Translations under genes and position numbers: made by a program
Shown: in pieces, positions 1 through 4,845 of the stretch
How positions within the stretch are numbered: position 1 is the first letter of the stretch
Layout of the letters: each line of letters opens with the position of its first letter
Origin: an uncultured Alphaproteobacteria bacterium
GTDB lineage: Bacteria; Pseudomonadota; Alphaproteobacteria; Rs-D84
Length of the DNA stretch: 5,174 nucleotides
Assembly (NCBI GenBank): GCA_904502245.1
Contig: CAJGDN010000050.1
Coordinates: 1 to 5,174 of the forward strand
Direction of reading: 5' to 3'
Notes under the pieces: model-generated
Database searches by the model: none
Told to the model about the DNA's origin: nothing
Seen by the model: the letters and a program-made list of their open reading frames with translations, nothing else

Positions 1-59
1 AGGTTCGTACAATGGCAAGTGAAGGTAAACTGCCGGGTGTACGTAAATCAAGCTGGTAA
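1..59 (+). CDS. rpsN: 30S ribosomal protein S14, C-terminal end (partial)
   Basis: Only the last 18 codons are present, read in the frame that starts at base 3, with the TAA stop at 57-59; the 5' part lies outside the window. The visible tail is VRTMASEGKLPGVRKSSW. The LPGV.K.SW ending is the standard C-terminus of bacterial S14, a small-subunit protein of the 30S head. Its place directly before rpsH is the usual spc-operon order (rplE, rpsN, rpsH), which supports the call. The zinc-binding or zinc-free type of S14 cannot be decided because the N-terminal and central parts are not visible. Confidence 0.93.
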   Translation, partial: VRTMASEGKLPGVRKSSW

Positions 60-70
60 AATAACAAAAG

Positions 71-121
71 CCCAACTGTGGACAATGCAGTTGTAGAAAA
101 CAGTGTGGGGCATTTGCCCCA
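71..121 (+). promoter_or_regulatory. rpsN-rpsH spacer: competing stem-loops
   Basis: Two hairpins can form in series: CAACTG 73-78 with CAGTTG 88-93 (9-nt loop), and TGGGGC 106-111 with GCCCCA 116-121 (loop ATTT). A third pairing excludes both: CCCAACTG 71-78 with 101-109, with one bulged G at 105. The rpsH Shine-Dalgarno begins about 7 nt after the last arm. No T-run follows, so this is not an intrinsic terminator. The pairings are seen directly. A regulatory or processing role is inferred. Confidence 0.4.
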
Positions 122-142
122 TGACGTTAAGGAGTAAAAAAG

Positions 143-541
143 ATGTCACTATCACACCCAATCGGCGATATGGTTACCCGCATCCGTAATGGTCAAAATG
201 CAGGTAAAGAAACAATCGTCGTTCCAAACAGCAAATTGCGCCAAGCAGTTTTGTCTGTATTAAAAGAAGAAGGTTTTATTGCAGATTTCCGTATCGATGC
301 AATTGACGAACATCGTTCAAATTTGATCGTTGAATTGAAATATGTTGGCGGAAATGGTGCAATTCAGGAAATTTCCGTTGTATCTAAGCCGGGACGCCGT
401 GTCTATTCAGGCAGCGCAAAAATGCCAAAGGTTTTAAATGGCCTGGGTATTGCGATTGTATCTACACCAAATGGCGTAATGACAGACCACAAAGCACGTT
501 TGATGAACGTTGGTGGTGAAGTATTGTGCAAGGTTATCTAA
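143..541 (+). CDS. rpsH: 30S ribosomal protein S8
   Basis: S8 binds helix 21 of 16S rRNA in the central domain and is needed early in 30S platform assembly; in E. coli it also represses the spc operon. The 132-residue product has the normal family length. It opens with the typical SHPIGDMVTRIRNGQ (residues 4-18). It carries the VSKPGRRVY motif in the middle (80-88) and ends with the RNA-binding signature STPNGVMTDHKAR...GGEVLCKVI (107-132). The start is fixed by a strong Shine-Dalgarno, TAAGGAG at 128-134, 8 nt before ATG. rplF follows after 20 nt, so the two are very likely co-transcribed. The sequence is full length with nothing missing. The NVGGEVLC tail matches the alphaproteobacterial form as I remember it. 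Confidence 0.98.
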   Translation: MSLSHPIGDMVTRIRNGQNAGKETIVVPNSKLRQAVLSVLKEEGFIADFRIDAIDEHRSNLIVELKYVGGNGAIQEISVVSKPGRRVYSGSAKMPKVLNGLGIAIVSTPNGVMTDHKARLMNVGGEVLCKVI

Positions 542-561
542 GATAAAGCGAGGATTAAGTT

Positions 562-1113
562 ATGTCACGTGCAGGAAAATATCCAGTTAAACTGAGTGAT
601 GGCGTTACAGTCGCAATTGCAGACAACGTCTTGGTAGTCAAAGGGCCAAAAGGTGAATTGAAATTACCATTAGATACAAAAAATGCTGGCTTGGTAGATA
701 TCGTTATTGAAGAAGGTCAGGTTGTTATTAACCCAAAAGATGCAGAAGAAAAATCTTCACGTACAATGTGGGGCACAATGGCACGCAATGTTCGCAATGC
801 TGTAGAAGGTGTGTCAAAAGGCTTTGAAAAACCAATGTACATGAAAGGTGTTGGTTATAAAGCATCTGTTAAAGGTTCACAGTTGGTATTGGTTGCCGGC
901 TATTCTCATGATGTTATCATGGACATTCCAGCGGGTCTGACCGTTGAAATGGGGGCAACACCAACAGAATTTACAGTTAAAGGTATGGATAAGTGCTTGG
1001 TCGGTCAATTTGCTGACAAGATTCACAAGGTTCGTAAAGCTGATCCATATAAGGGTAAAGGTATCTTCTATAAGGGTGAAAAGATTCGCCGTAAAGAAGG
1101 TAAGAAGAAATAA
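562..1113 (+). CDS. rplF: 50S ribosomal protein L6
   Basis: L6 binds 23S rRNA near the sarcin-ricin loop and the factor-binding site of the 50S subunit. The protein has 183 residues, slightly longer than the usual 175-178. It shows two tandem L6 domains: an N-terminal one with VVKGPKGEL (about 25-33) and TMWGTMARNVRNAVEGVSKGF (about 68-88), and a C-terminal one with MKGVGYKASVKG (94-105), LVAGYSHDV and the signature ADPYKGKGI (160-168). The basic tail RRKEGKKK is typical. The start is set by GAGGA at 550-554, 7 nt before ATG. It lies 20 nt after rpsH and 52 nt before rplR. The RxMWG-type motif and RRKEGKKK tail fit Alphaproteobacteria. Confidence 0.98.
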   Translation: MSRAGKYPVKLSDGVTVAIADNVLVVKGPKGELKLPLDTKNAGLVDIVIEEGQVVINPKDAEEKSSRTMWGTMARNVRNAVEGVSKGFEKPMYMKGVGYKASVKGSQLVLVAGYSHDVIMDIPAGLTVEMGATPTEFTVKGMDKCLVGQFADKIHKVRKADPYKGKGIFYKGEKIRRKEGKKK

Positions 1114-1124
1114 TAGTTAACATT

Positions 1125-1146
1125 GATTCCCGCTGTTACGGGAATT
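1125..1146 (+). promoter_or_regulatory. rplF-rplR spacer hairpin
   Basis: ATTCCCG at 1126-1132 pairs perfectly with CGGGAAT at 1139-1145 around a CTGTTA loop, extended by a G-T pair at 1125/1146. No T-run follows; the next bases are TGGGAAAAAGG, which lead into the rplR ribosome binding site. It is therefore unlikely to be a terminator. The hairpin ends 8 nt before the AGGA core, so mRNA processing or tuning of rplR translation is possible, but this is inference. Confidence 0.45.
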
Positions 1147-1151
1147 GGGAA

Positions 1152-1158
1152 AAAGGAA
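1152..1158 (+). promoter_or_regulatory. Shine-Dalgarno that decides the rplR start
   Basis: The sequence AAAGGAA, core AGGA at 1154-1157, sits 8 nt before the ATG at 1166. An in-frame TTG at 1145 would add MGKRKKK, but it overlaps the 3' arm of the upstream hairpin and would place this ribosome binding site inside the gene. The ATG also gives a 118-residue L18, the normal length. Confidence 0.75.
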
Positions 1159-1165
1159 AAAGAAA

Positions 1166-1522
1166 ATGTTAAGACATTTGAATTCTGAAGAAAGACGTAC
1201 ACTGGCGAATCGCGGTGCGTTGAAAAGAAAAAATCCTGGCAAGATTCGTTTGTCAGTTTTCCGTTCTGGACGCCATATTGAAGTTCAGGCAATCGATGAC
1301 ACAAAAGGTCATACAATCTGTGCTGCATCATCAAAAGAAAAAGCATTTGCAGGCAAAGGTTGGAATATTGCAGGGGCAGAATTGGTTGGTAAGGCATTTG
1401 CAGAACGTATCGTTGCAGCAAATATTGCCGACAACTGTTATTTTGATCGTGGCGGTTATCGCTATCACGGTCGTGTAAAGGCACTGTGTGAAGCAATTCG
1501 CGCAGGTGGCGTTAGAATATAA
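1166..1522 (+). CDS. rplR: 50S ribosomal protein L18
   Basis: L18 binds 5S rRNA together with L5 and helps attach it to the central protuberance of the 50S subunit. The product is 118 residues from the ATG at 1166 (E. coli L18 has 117). It begins with a basic RNA-binding stretch, MLRHLNSEERRTLANRGALKR. Next comes the core RLSVFRSGRHIEVQAIDD (about 28-45), and it ends with YFDRGGYRYHGRVKALCEAIRAGGVRI (about 92-118), a classical L18 C-terminus. A longer reading from TTG at 1145 is open but is rejected because of the Shine-Dalgarno at 1154-1157 and the family length. rpsE follows 23 nt downstream. The FDRGGY.YHGRVKAL form is the one I associate with Alphaproteobacteria. Confidence 0.97.
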   Translation: MLRHLNSEERRTLANRGALKRKNPGKIRLSVFRSGRHIEVQAIDDTKGHTICAASSKEKAFAGKGWNIAGAELVGKAFAERIVAANIADNCYFDRGGYRYHGRVKALCEAIRAGGVRI

Positions 1523-1545
1523 TTTGAATAAGACGGAGTATTATA

Positions 1546-2106
1546 ATGGCACGTTTTGATGATAAAAAGTTGCAGACGGATAACTTGGTAGATAAATTAG
1601 TTTCTATCAACCGCGTATCTAAGACTGTTAAGGGCGGTCGTAATATGTCTTTCTCGGCCTTGGTTGTGGTCGGTGACAAAGCAGGTCGCGTAGGTTTTGG
1701 TAAAGGTAAAGCATTGGAAGTTCAGGCAGCAGTGCAAAAGGCAACAAAGGCAGCAAAAGCAAAAATGTTGCGCGTTCCACTGAAAGAAGGTCGTACATTG
1801 CATCATGATAGCACTGCAAAATATGGCGCCAGCAAATTGGTTGTGCGTTCAGCAGTTCCAGGTACTGGGATTATCGCAGGTGGTGCGTTGCGTGCAGTAT
1901 TTGAATGCTTGGGCGTACAGGACGTTGTTGTTAAATCACAGGGTTCAAATAATCCAAACAACATGATCCGTGCAGCTTTCTTGGCATTTAATAAAATGAA
2001 TTCTCCAAAGACTGTTGCAGCACGCCGTGGTAAGACAGTTGCGGAAATCATTGCTGGTCGTGATGGCAAAAAATTAGAAGTTGCCGAAAACGCAGAAGCA
2101 AAATAA
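1546..2106 (+). CDS. rpsE: 30S ribosomal protein S5
   Basis: S5 lies at the mRNA entry side of the 30S subunit and affects decoding accuracy. The protein has 186 residues, within the family range. The N-terminal dsRNA-binding-like domain contains VKGGRNMSFSALVVVGDKAGRVGFGKGKALEV (about 28-59). The C-terminal domain holds EGRTLHHD (81-88), GTGIIAGGALRAVFECLGVQDVVVKSQGSNNPNNM (106-140) and the ARRGKTVAEI tail (159-168). The usual LRPA before the GTG motif reads VRSA here (100-103), a mild departure from the E. coli-type sequence. The start is supported by CGGAG ending 7 nt before ATG. It sits between rplR (23 nt) and rpmD (33 nt) in standard order. Confidence 0.98.
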   Translation: MARFDDKKLQTDNLVDKLVSINRVSKTVKGGRNMSFSALVVVGDKAGRVGFGKGKALEVQAAVQKATKAAKAKMLRVPLKEGRTLHHDSTAKYGASKLVVRSAVPGTGIIAGGALRAVFECLGVQDVVVKSQGSNNPNNMIRAAFLAFNKMNSPKTVAARRGKTVAEIIAGRDGKKLEVAENAEAK

Positions 2107-2139
2107 TCTGGGCAATAGAAAATAAACGGAGTTTGAATT

Positions 2140-2316
2140 ATGGCAAAAATAATTGTAAAACAAGTTAGAAGTACTATCGGTCGCCCAGAAGCACAGGTTA
2201 AAGTTGTGAAAGCATTGGGCCTGGGGCGCGTAGGTAAAACCAAAGAAATCACAGATTCTGAATCTGTACGTGGTATGATTGCCAAGGTTTCTCATTTGGT
2301 AGAAATTGTAAAATAA
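2140..2316 (+). CDS. rpmD: 50S ribosomal protein L30
   Basis: This small gene encodes 58 residues, the normal length of short bacterial L30, which binds domain II of 23S rRNA. The product starts MAKIIVKQVRSTIGRPEAQ (1-19), followed by VKVVKALGLGRVGKTKEITDSESVRGMI (20-47) and HLVEIVK. The I(G/R)(R/C)...LGL.(R/K)...V.D...VRGMI pattern is diagnostic. CGGAG at 2127-2131 lies 8 nt before the ATG, and the TAA stop is at 2314-2316. Its position between rpsE and rplO is the canonical one and supports the call despite the small size. Confidence 0.97.
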   Translation: MAKIIVKQVRSTIGRPEAQVKVVKALGLGRVGKTKEITDSESVRGMIAKVSHLVEIVK

Positions 2317-2328
2317 TAAATAAACCGA

Positions 2329-2381
2329 GTATATAGACAGGACTTGTTTATATGCGACAAAGAACTATGTAAAATATAGTT
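2329..2381 (+). promoter_or_regulatory. rpmD-rplO spacer: two tandem stem-loops
   Basis: The first stem pairs 2329-2339 with 2345-2355 (11 bp including two G-T pairs) around a GGACT loop. The second pairs AACTAT 2363-2368 with ATAGTT 2376-2381 around a 7-nt A/T-rich loop. They are 7 nt apart. The second ends 10 nt before the AAGGAA ribosome binding site of rplO. Neither has a T-run, and both are A/T rich, so their stability is modest. Processing or translational control is inference only. Confidence 0.4.
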
Positions 2382-2402
2382 ATAGGACAAAAGGAATAGA
2401 AG

Positions 2403-2861
2403 ATGAAATTAAACGCATTGATGGATAATTTTGGTGCACGTCAAAGCGCAACACGCGTTGGTCGTGGTATGGGATCTGGTTCTGGTAAGACAGCCGGTCG
2501 TGGTCACAAAGGTCAGAAGGCACGTAGTGGTTCTCGTAAACAGGCAACTTTCCAGGGTGGACAGATGCCAATTTTGCGTCGTTTTCCAAAATTTGGTTTC
2601 AATAACCCATTTGCAAAAGAATATGTAACAATCAATTTGGGCGATATTGAAAAATTTATCGCAGCAGGTAAAATTGATGCATCAAAAGAAATCACAATTG
2701 ATTCTTTGTTGGATGCAAAAATTATCAATCGCAAATTGAGTGGTTTGAAAGTATTGGCCAAGGGCGAAATTAAGACAGCTGTTAATGTTGTTGCAGACAA
2801 ATGGTCTAAGTCAGCGGAAGCAGCGATTGTAAAAGCTGGTGGCACAATCAAAAATAACTAA
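2403..2861 (+). CDS. rplO: 50S ribosomal protein L15
   Basis: L15 is a late-assembly 23S rRNA-binding protein of the 50S subunit. The protein has 152 residues, in the usual 144-160 range. Its glycine- and basic-rich N-terminal extension is typical: RVGRGMGSGSGKTAGRGHKGQKARSG (about 18-43). Next comes FQGGQMPILRRFPKFGFNNPF (about 50-70). The folded C-terminal domain contains LGDIEKF, ITIDSLLDAKII and LKVLAKGEI, followed by a short tail GGTIKNN. The AAGGAA Shine-Dalgarno precedes the ATG by about 7 nt. An 86-nt spacer separates it from rpmD and a 65-nt spacer from secY, both unusually structured for this operon. Confidence 0.98.
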   Translation: MKLNALMDNFGARQSATRVGRGMGSGSGKTAGRGHKGQKARSGSRKQATFQGGQMPILRRFPKFGFNNPFAKEYVTINLGDIEKFIAAGKIDASKEITIDSLLDAKIINRKLSGLKVLAKGEIKTAVNVVADKWSKSAEAAIVKAGGTIKNN

Positions 2862-2876
2862 GTCAAAAATCACATT

Positions 2877-2902
2877 GGGCATTCGGGGAAACCCGGATGC
2901 CT
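2877..2902 (+). promoter_or_regulatory. GAAA-capped hairpin between rplO and secY
   Basis: GGCATTCGGG at 2878-2887 pairs with CCCGGATGCC at 2892-2901 (10 bp, one G-T), closed by a GAAA tetraloop at 2888-2891 and extended by a G-T pair at 2877/2902. This is the most stable-looking hairpin in the window and has a GNRA loop. What follows is TGTAAACGG with no T-run, so it is not a normal intrinsic terminator. It ends 24 nt before the secY ATG. It could mark an RNA processing or 3'-end protection point separating the ribosomal-protein part from secY. That role is inferred. Confidence 0.55.
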
Positions 2903-2926
2903 GTAAACGGTTAAAATTCACGTACA

Positions 2927-4243
2927 ATGAAATTCTTAAAAGGCTTTTTCGGTAATCTTGGCGATTTGCAGAAGCGTATTCTGTTTACGTTGGGGGCGCT
3001 GATTGTTTATCGTATTGGGTCGTTCATTCCACTGCCGGGGGTTAATGCGTCGGCTGTATTGCATTTGTTCCAGGGTGATAATGGAATGATGGGAATGTTT
3101 GATATGTTCAGCGGTGGTTCTCTGTCACGTATGTCGGTGTTGGCATTGAACATTTTTCCTTATATTTCTGCTTCGATTGTTTTGCAGTTGTTAAGCGCAA
3201 CCAGCAAAACTTTGGGAGAATTACGTAAGGAAGGTGAATCTGGACGTATCAAGATTAATCAATATACTCGTTATTTGGCAGTAGTTCTGGCGGTTGTTCA
3301 GGGATGGGCCGTTGTTCGTGGTTTGGAATCAATGGCGCCGGTCAATGGTGTTGCGGCCGTTGTTAATCCAGGCTTTGCATTCGAGATGTCCGCGATTATT
3401 GCGTTGGTTGGCGGTACTGTTTTTGTTATGTGGCTGGCCGAGCAGATTACAGCACGTGGTTTGGGGCAGGGTGCATCATTGCTGATTTTGGCGGGTATTA
3501 TTGCAGAATTACCAGGTGGTATTGCGCAGTTGATTTCTTTGGGATCGGTTGGTCAGATTTCACCAGCGATGATTGCTTTGATTGTTGCGTTCGTTGTTGG
3601 TATTGTTGCATTAATCGCTTTCTTTGAACAGGCACAACGTCGTATTCAGATTTTATATCCACGTCAGGTTATGGCGAATGGTGTTGTGAATACAAATGCT
3701 TCTTATTTACCAATTAAGATTAATCTGTCAGGTGTTATGGGACCAGTATTTGCATCTTCTATTATGATGTTGCCTGCGTTTGTTCAGCGCTTTGTTCAGA
3801 GTGAAAACTTGTTTGTGCAAAATATTCTGGGATTCTTTACATACGGTACATGGTCTTATATTATCATGTTCACTGTACTGATTGCTTTCTTTGCATATTT
3901 TCAGACAGCGGTTATTTTTAATTCTGAAGAAACCAGCAATAATTTGAAAAATGCAGGTGGTTATGTTCCAGGTGTTCGTCCAGGTGAACAGACAGTAAAG
4001 TATCTGGATAATGTTGTTTCACGTACAACTGCGATTGGTGTGGCGTATTTGATTGTTGTTTGTGTATTACCGATTATATTGAATACGCATGTCGGTATGC
4101 CAGTTACAATTGGCGGAACCAGTGTGTTAATCGTTGCAGGTGTTGTTTTAGATACAATGAATCAGATTCAATCTTATCTGGTTGCAAAACAATATAGTGG
4201 TGTGATTAAAAAGGCACAGAAGAAGGGACGTTTCCGCGGATAG
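2927..4243 (+). CDS. secY: Protein translocase subunit SecY
   Basis: SecY is the channel-forming subunit of the SecYEG translocon in the inner membrane, moving unfolded proteins across or into it with SecA or the ribosome. The product has 438 residues, a normal length. Ten hydrophobic segments are visible at about 18-36, 69-90, 114-132, 150-172, 181-202, 212-234, 268-290, 305-331, 367-386 and 393-415. The plug region follows the first segment. Conserved cytosolic pieces include KEGESGRIKINQYTRY (101-116), the fifth cytosolic loop YPRQVMANG (244-252), GGYVPGVRPGEQT (344-356) and IQSYLVAKQYSG near the end. Some conserved residues differ from E. coli: GLGQGAS for GIGNGIS, GVMGP for GVIPA, and FNSEE where a proline is usual. 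An in-frame stop at 2912-2914 makes this ATG the first possible start, yet no Shine-Dalgarno is seen. It ends in TAG. Confidence 0.98.
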   Translation: MKFLKGFFGNLGDLQKRILFTLGALIVYRIGSFIPLPGVNASAVLHLFQGDNGMMGMFDMFSGGSLSRMSVLALNIFPYISASIVLQLLSATSKTLGELRKEGESGRIKINQYTRYLAVVLAVVQGWAVVRGLESMAPVNGVAAVVNPGFAFEMSAIIALVGGTVFVMWLAEQITARGLGQGASLLILAGIIAELPGGIAQLISLGSVGQISPAMIALIVAFVVGIVALIAFFEQAQRRIQILYPRQVMANGVVNTNASYLPIKINLSGVMGPVFASSIMMLPAFVQRFVQSENLFVQNILGFFTYGTWSYIIMFTVLIAFFAYFQTAVIFNSEETSNNLKNAGGYVPGVRPGEQTVKYLDNVVSRTTAIGVAYLIVVCVLPIILNTHVGMPVTIGGTSVLIVAGVVLDTMNQIQSYLVAKQYSGVIKKAQKKGRFRG

Positions 4244-4266
4244 GTTTGGCGGAAATAAAACAAGAT

Positions 4267-4294
4267 TTGACTTTTGCTGAATTTTGTATAAAAT
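4267..4294 (+). promoter_or_regulatory. Candidate sigma-70-type promoter for rpsM
   Basis: TTGACT at 4267-4272 is separated by 16 bp from TAAAAT at 4289-4294, each 5 of 6 to consensus; TATAAA at 4287-4292 is an overlapping -10 alternative with a shorter, less favourable spacer. Transcription would begin near 4300-4303, giving a leader of about 92 nt before the rpsM ATG. The site sits 24 nt after the secY stop, where adk is often found, so it would give the alpha operon its own start. Not tested experimentally. Confidence 0.55.
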
Positions 4295-4306
4295 TATTCG
4301 GCAAAA
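4272..4306 (+). repeat. Inverted repeat overlapping the rpsM promoter
   Basis: TTTTGCTG at 4272-4279 pairs with CGGCAAAA at 4299-4306 (one G-T). Nested inside, AATTTT 4280-4285 pairs with AAAATT 4290-4295 around GTAT, leaving ATT 4296-4298 bulged. Alternatively the outer arms extend to 11 bp (4272-4282 with 4296-4306). The dyad covers the last -35 base, the spacer and the -10 element. As DNA it could be an operator; as RNA it would be an A/U-rich hairpin at the end of the secY transcript, without a following T-run. Confidence 0.45.
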
Positions 4307-4312
4307 TAAAAT

Positions 4313-4333
4313 GGCTCGCGATAGTGAGTTTTT
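4313..4333 (+). terminator. Weak intrinsic terminator or attenuator before rpsM
   Basis: CTCGC at 4315-4319 pairs with GTGAG at 4324-4328 (one G-T) around a GATA tetraloop, with two further G-T pairs possible at the base, and is followed directly by TTTTT at 4329-4333. This is the only hairpin plus T-run in the window. The stem is short, so full termination is doubtful. It lies downstream of the candidate rpsM promoter, so it could either trim the secY message or attenuate the rpsM leader. Confidence 0.35.
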
Positions 4334-4334
4334 A

Positions 4335-4371
4335 GGGTGCAGGGATTAGGTGGACTGAGACCTGCGAAGAG
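4335..4371 (+). promoter_or_regulatory. G-rich structured segment of the rpsM leader
   Basis: In an otherwise A/T-rich spacer this segment is purine and G rich. GCAGG 4339-4343 pairs with CCTGC 4361-4365 around a 17-nt loop, or GGT 4349-4351 with ACC 4360-4362. It contains the words GGGTGC and CTGAGA, which recall the thiamine (THI-box) riboswitch, but the rest of that fold is absent. It ends about 10 nt before the AAGGAA ribosome binding site of rpsM. A leader-RNA role is possible but unproven. Confidence 0.25.
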
Positions 4372-4394
4372 TAAAATAAAAAGGAAAATAAAAA

Positions 4395-4772
4395 ATGGCA
4401 CGTATAGCAGGTGTTAACATTCCAAGTGAAAAGCGCATTGAAATTGCGTTGCAGTACATTCACGGTATTGGGCCAGCAAAATCGGCACAAATCGTACAGG
4501 CTTTGAAATTGAAAGACGGACTGCGCGCAAAAGATTTGACAGACGAGGATGTTATCAAAATTTCTAATTATATTGAAGAAAACTTTAAAGTAGAAGGTGA
4601 TGTTCGTCGTGAAGTTACAATGAACATCAAACGTTTGCAGGATTTGAAGGCATATCGTGGTATCCGTCACCGTAACCGTTTGCCGGTTCGTGGCCAGCGT
4701 ACACAGACAAATGCACGTACACGCAAGGGTAAGCGCGTGGTAGTTGCTGGTTCTGCAACAAAGGGTAAGTAA
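4395..4772 (+). CDS. rpsM: 30S ribosomal protein S13
   Basis: S13 sits at the top of the 30S head and forms intersubunit bridges to the 50S; its basic C-terminal tail reaches toward the P-site tRNA. The protein has 125 residues (usual 118-125). It begins MARIAGVNIPSEKRIEIALQYIHGIGPAKSAQI, with the helix-turn GIGPAKS at 24-30. The middle holds LTDEDVIKISNYIEE. It ends with the rRNA/tRNA-contacting region YRGIRHRNRLPVRGQRTQTNARTRKGKR (about 88-115). AAGGAA at 4381-4386 provides the ribosome binding site. It heads the alpha operon. The 151-nt spacer upstream contains promoter-like and terminator-like elements, and a 162-nt spacer separates it from rpsK, so it may be expressed partly on its own. 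Confidence 0.98.
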   Translation: MARIAGVNIPSEKRIEIALQYIHGIGPAKSAQIVQALKLKDGLRAKDLTDEDVIKISNYIEENFKVEGDVRREVTMNIKRLQDLKAYRGIRHRNRLPVRGQRTQTNARTRKGKRVVVAGSATKGK

Positions 4773-4797
4773 ATTTAATATAACATCACATCTGCTT

Positions 4798-4845
4798 GTT
4801 GTTGACGCGCTTATGTAACTTCTGTACACTTCGCTTGTCAACAAC
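4798..4845 (+). repeat. Large inverted repeat between rpsM and rpsK
   Basis: GTTGTTGAC at 4798-4806 pairs perfectly with GTCAACAAC at 4837-4845. The symmetry extends to 13 bp with two mismatched positions (4798-4810 and 4833-4845). The loop may carry a small inner stem, TGTA 4814-4817 with TACA 4825-4828. No T-run follows. It begins 25 nt after the rpsM stop. It may be an mRNA stem-loop separating rpsM from rpsK or a DNA operator, since a promoter-like pair lies inside it. Confidence 0.55.
4802..4830 (+). promoter_or_regulatory. Candidate promoter for rpsK
   Basis: TTGACG at 4802-4807 (5 of 6) is followed after 17 bp by TACACT at 4825-4830 (4 of 6), directly preceded by TG. Transcription would start near 4837 and leave a leader of about 98 nt before the rpsK ATG. 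The -35 element lies in the left arm of the inverted repeat. The -10 match is weak, so this is a moderate to low call. Confidence 0.3.

Noticed and set aside
1145..1165. TTG start extending L18 by seven residues
   Set aside because: The Shine-Dalgarno would then lie inside the gene; the ATG at 1166 has proper spacing and gives the normal length.
1068..1496. A 142-codon open frame on the minus strand opposite rplF and rplR
   Set aside because: It is fully explained as an antisense shadow of L18 and the L6 tail.
1803..2285. A 160-codon open frame on the minus strand opposite rpsE and rpmD
   Set aside because: It mirrors codon bias of the real genes on the other strand and has no recognisable domain.
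2345..2375. TTGTTT ... TAAAAT as a promoter for rplO
   Set aside because: The 19-bp spacer and weak -35 are poor, and the bases are better explained by the two hairpins.
4272..4310. Intrinsic terminator of secY at the A/T-rich inverted repeat
   Set aside because: The right arm is followed by TAAAATGG, with no T-run, and the stem is mostly A-T.
4311..4349. A 12-codon mini-ORF (MARDSEFLGCRD) in the rpsM leader that resembles the MAR start of S13
   Set aside because: It has no ribosome binding site and the similarity is limited to ATGGCNCG; it overlaps the terminator-like hairpin. A leader peptide or partial duplication cannot be excluded but is not supported.
4812..4841. TTGACA on the minus strand at 4836-4841 as a reverse promoter
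   Set aside because: It follows from the inverted repeat; the -10 candidates at 17-18 bp match poorly, and no minus-strand gene follows.
4332..4844. A 170-codon open frame on the minus strand opposite rpsM
   Set aside because: It is antisense to a clear S13 gene, its product is a cysteine- and phenylalanine-rich string with no family features, and no ribosome binding site was recognised.
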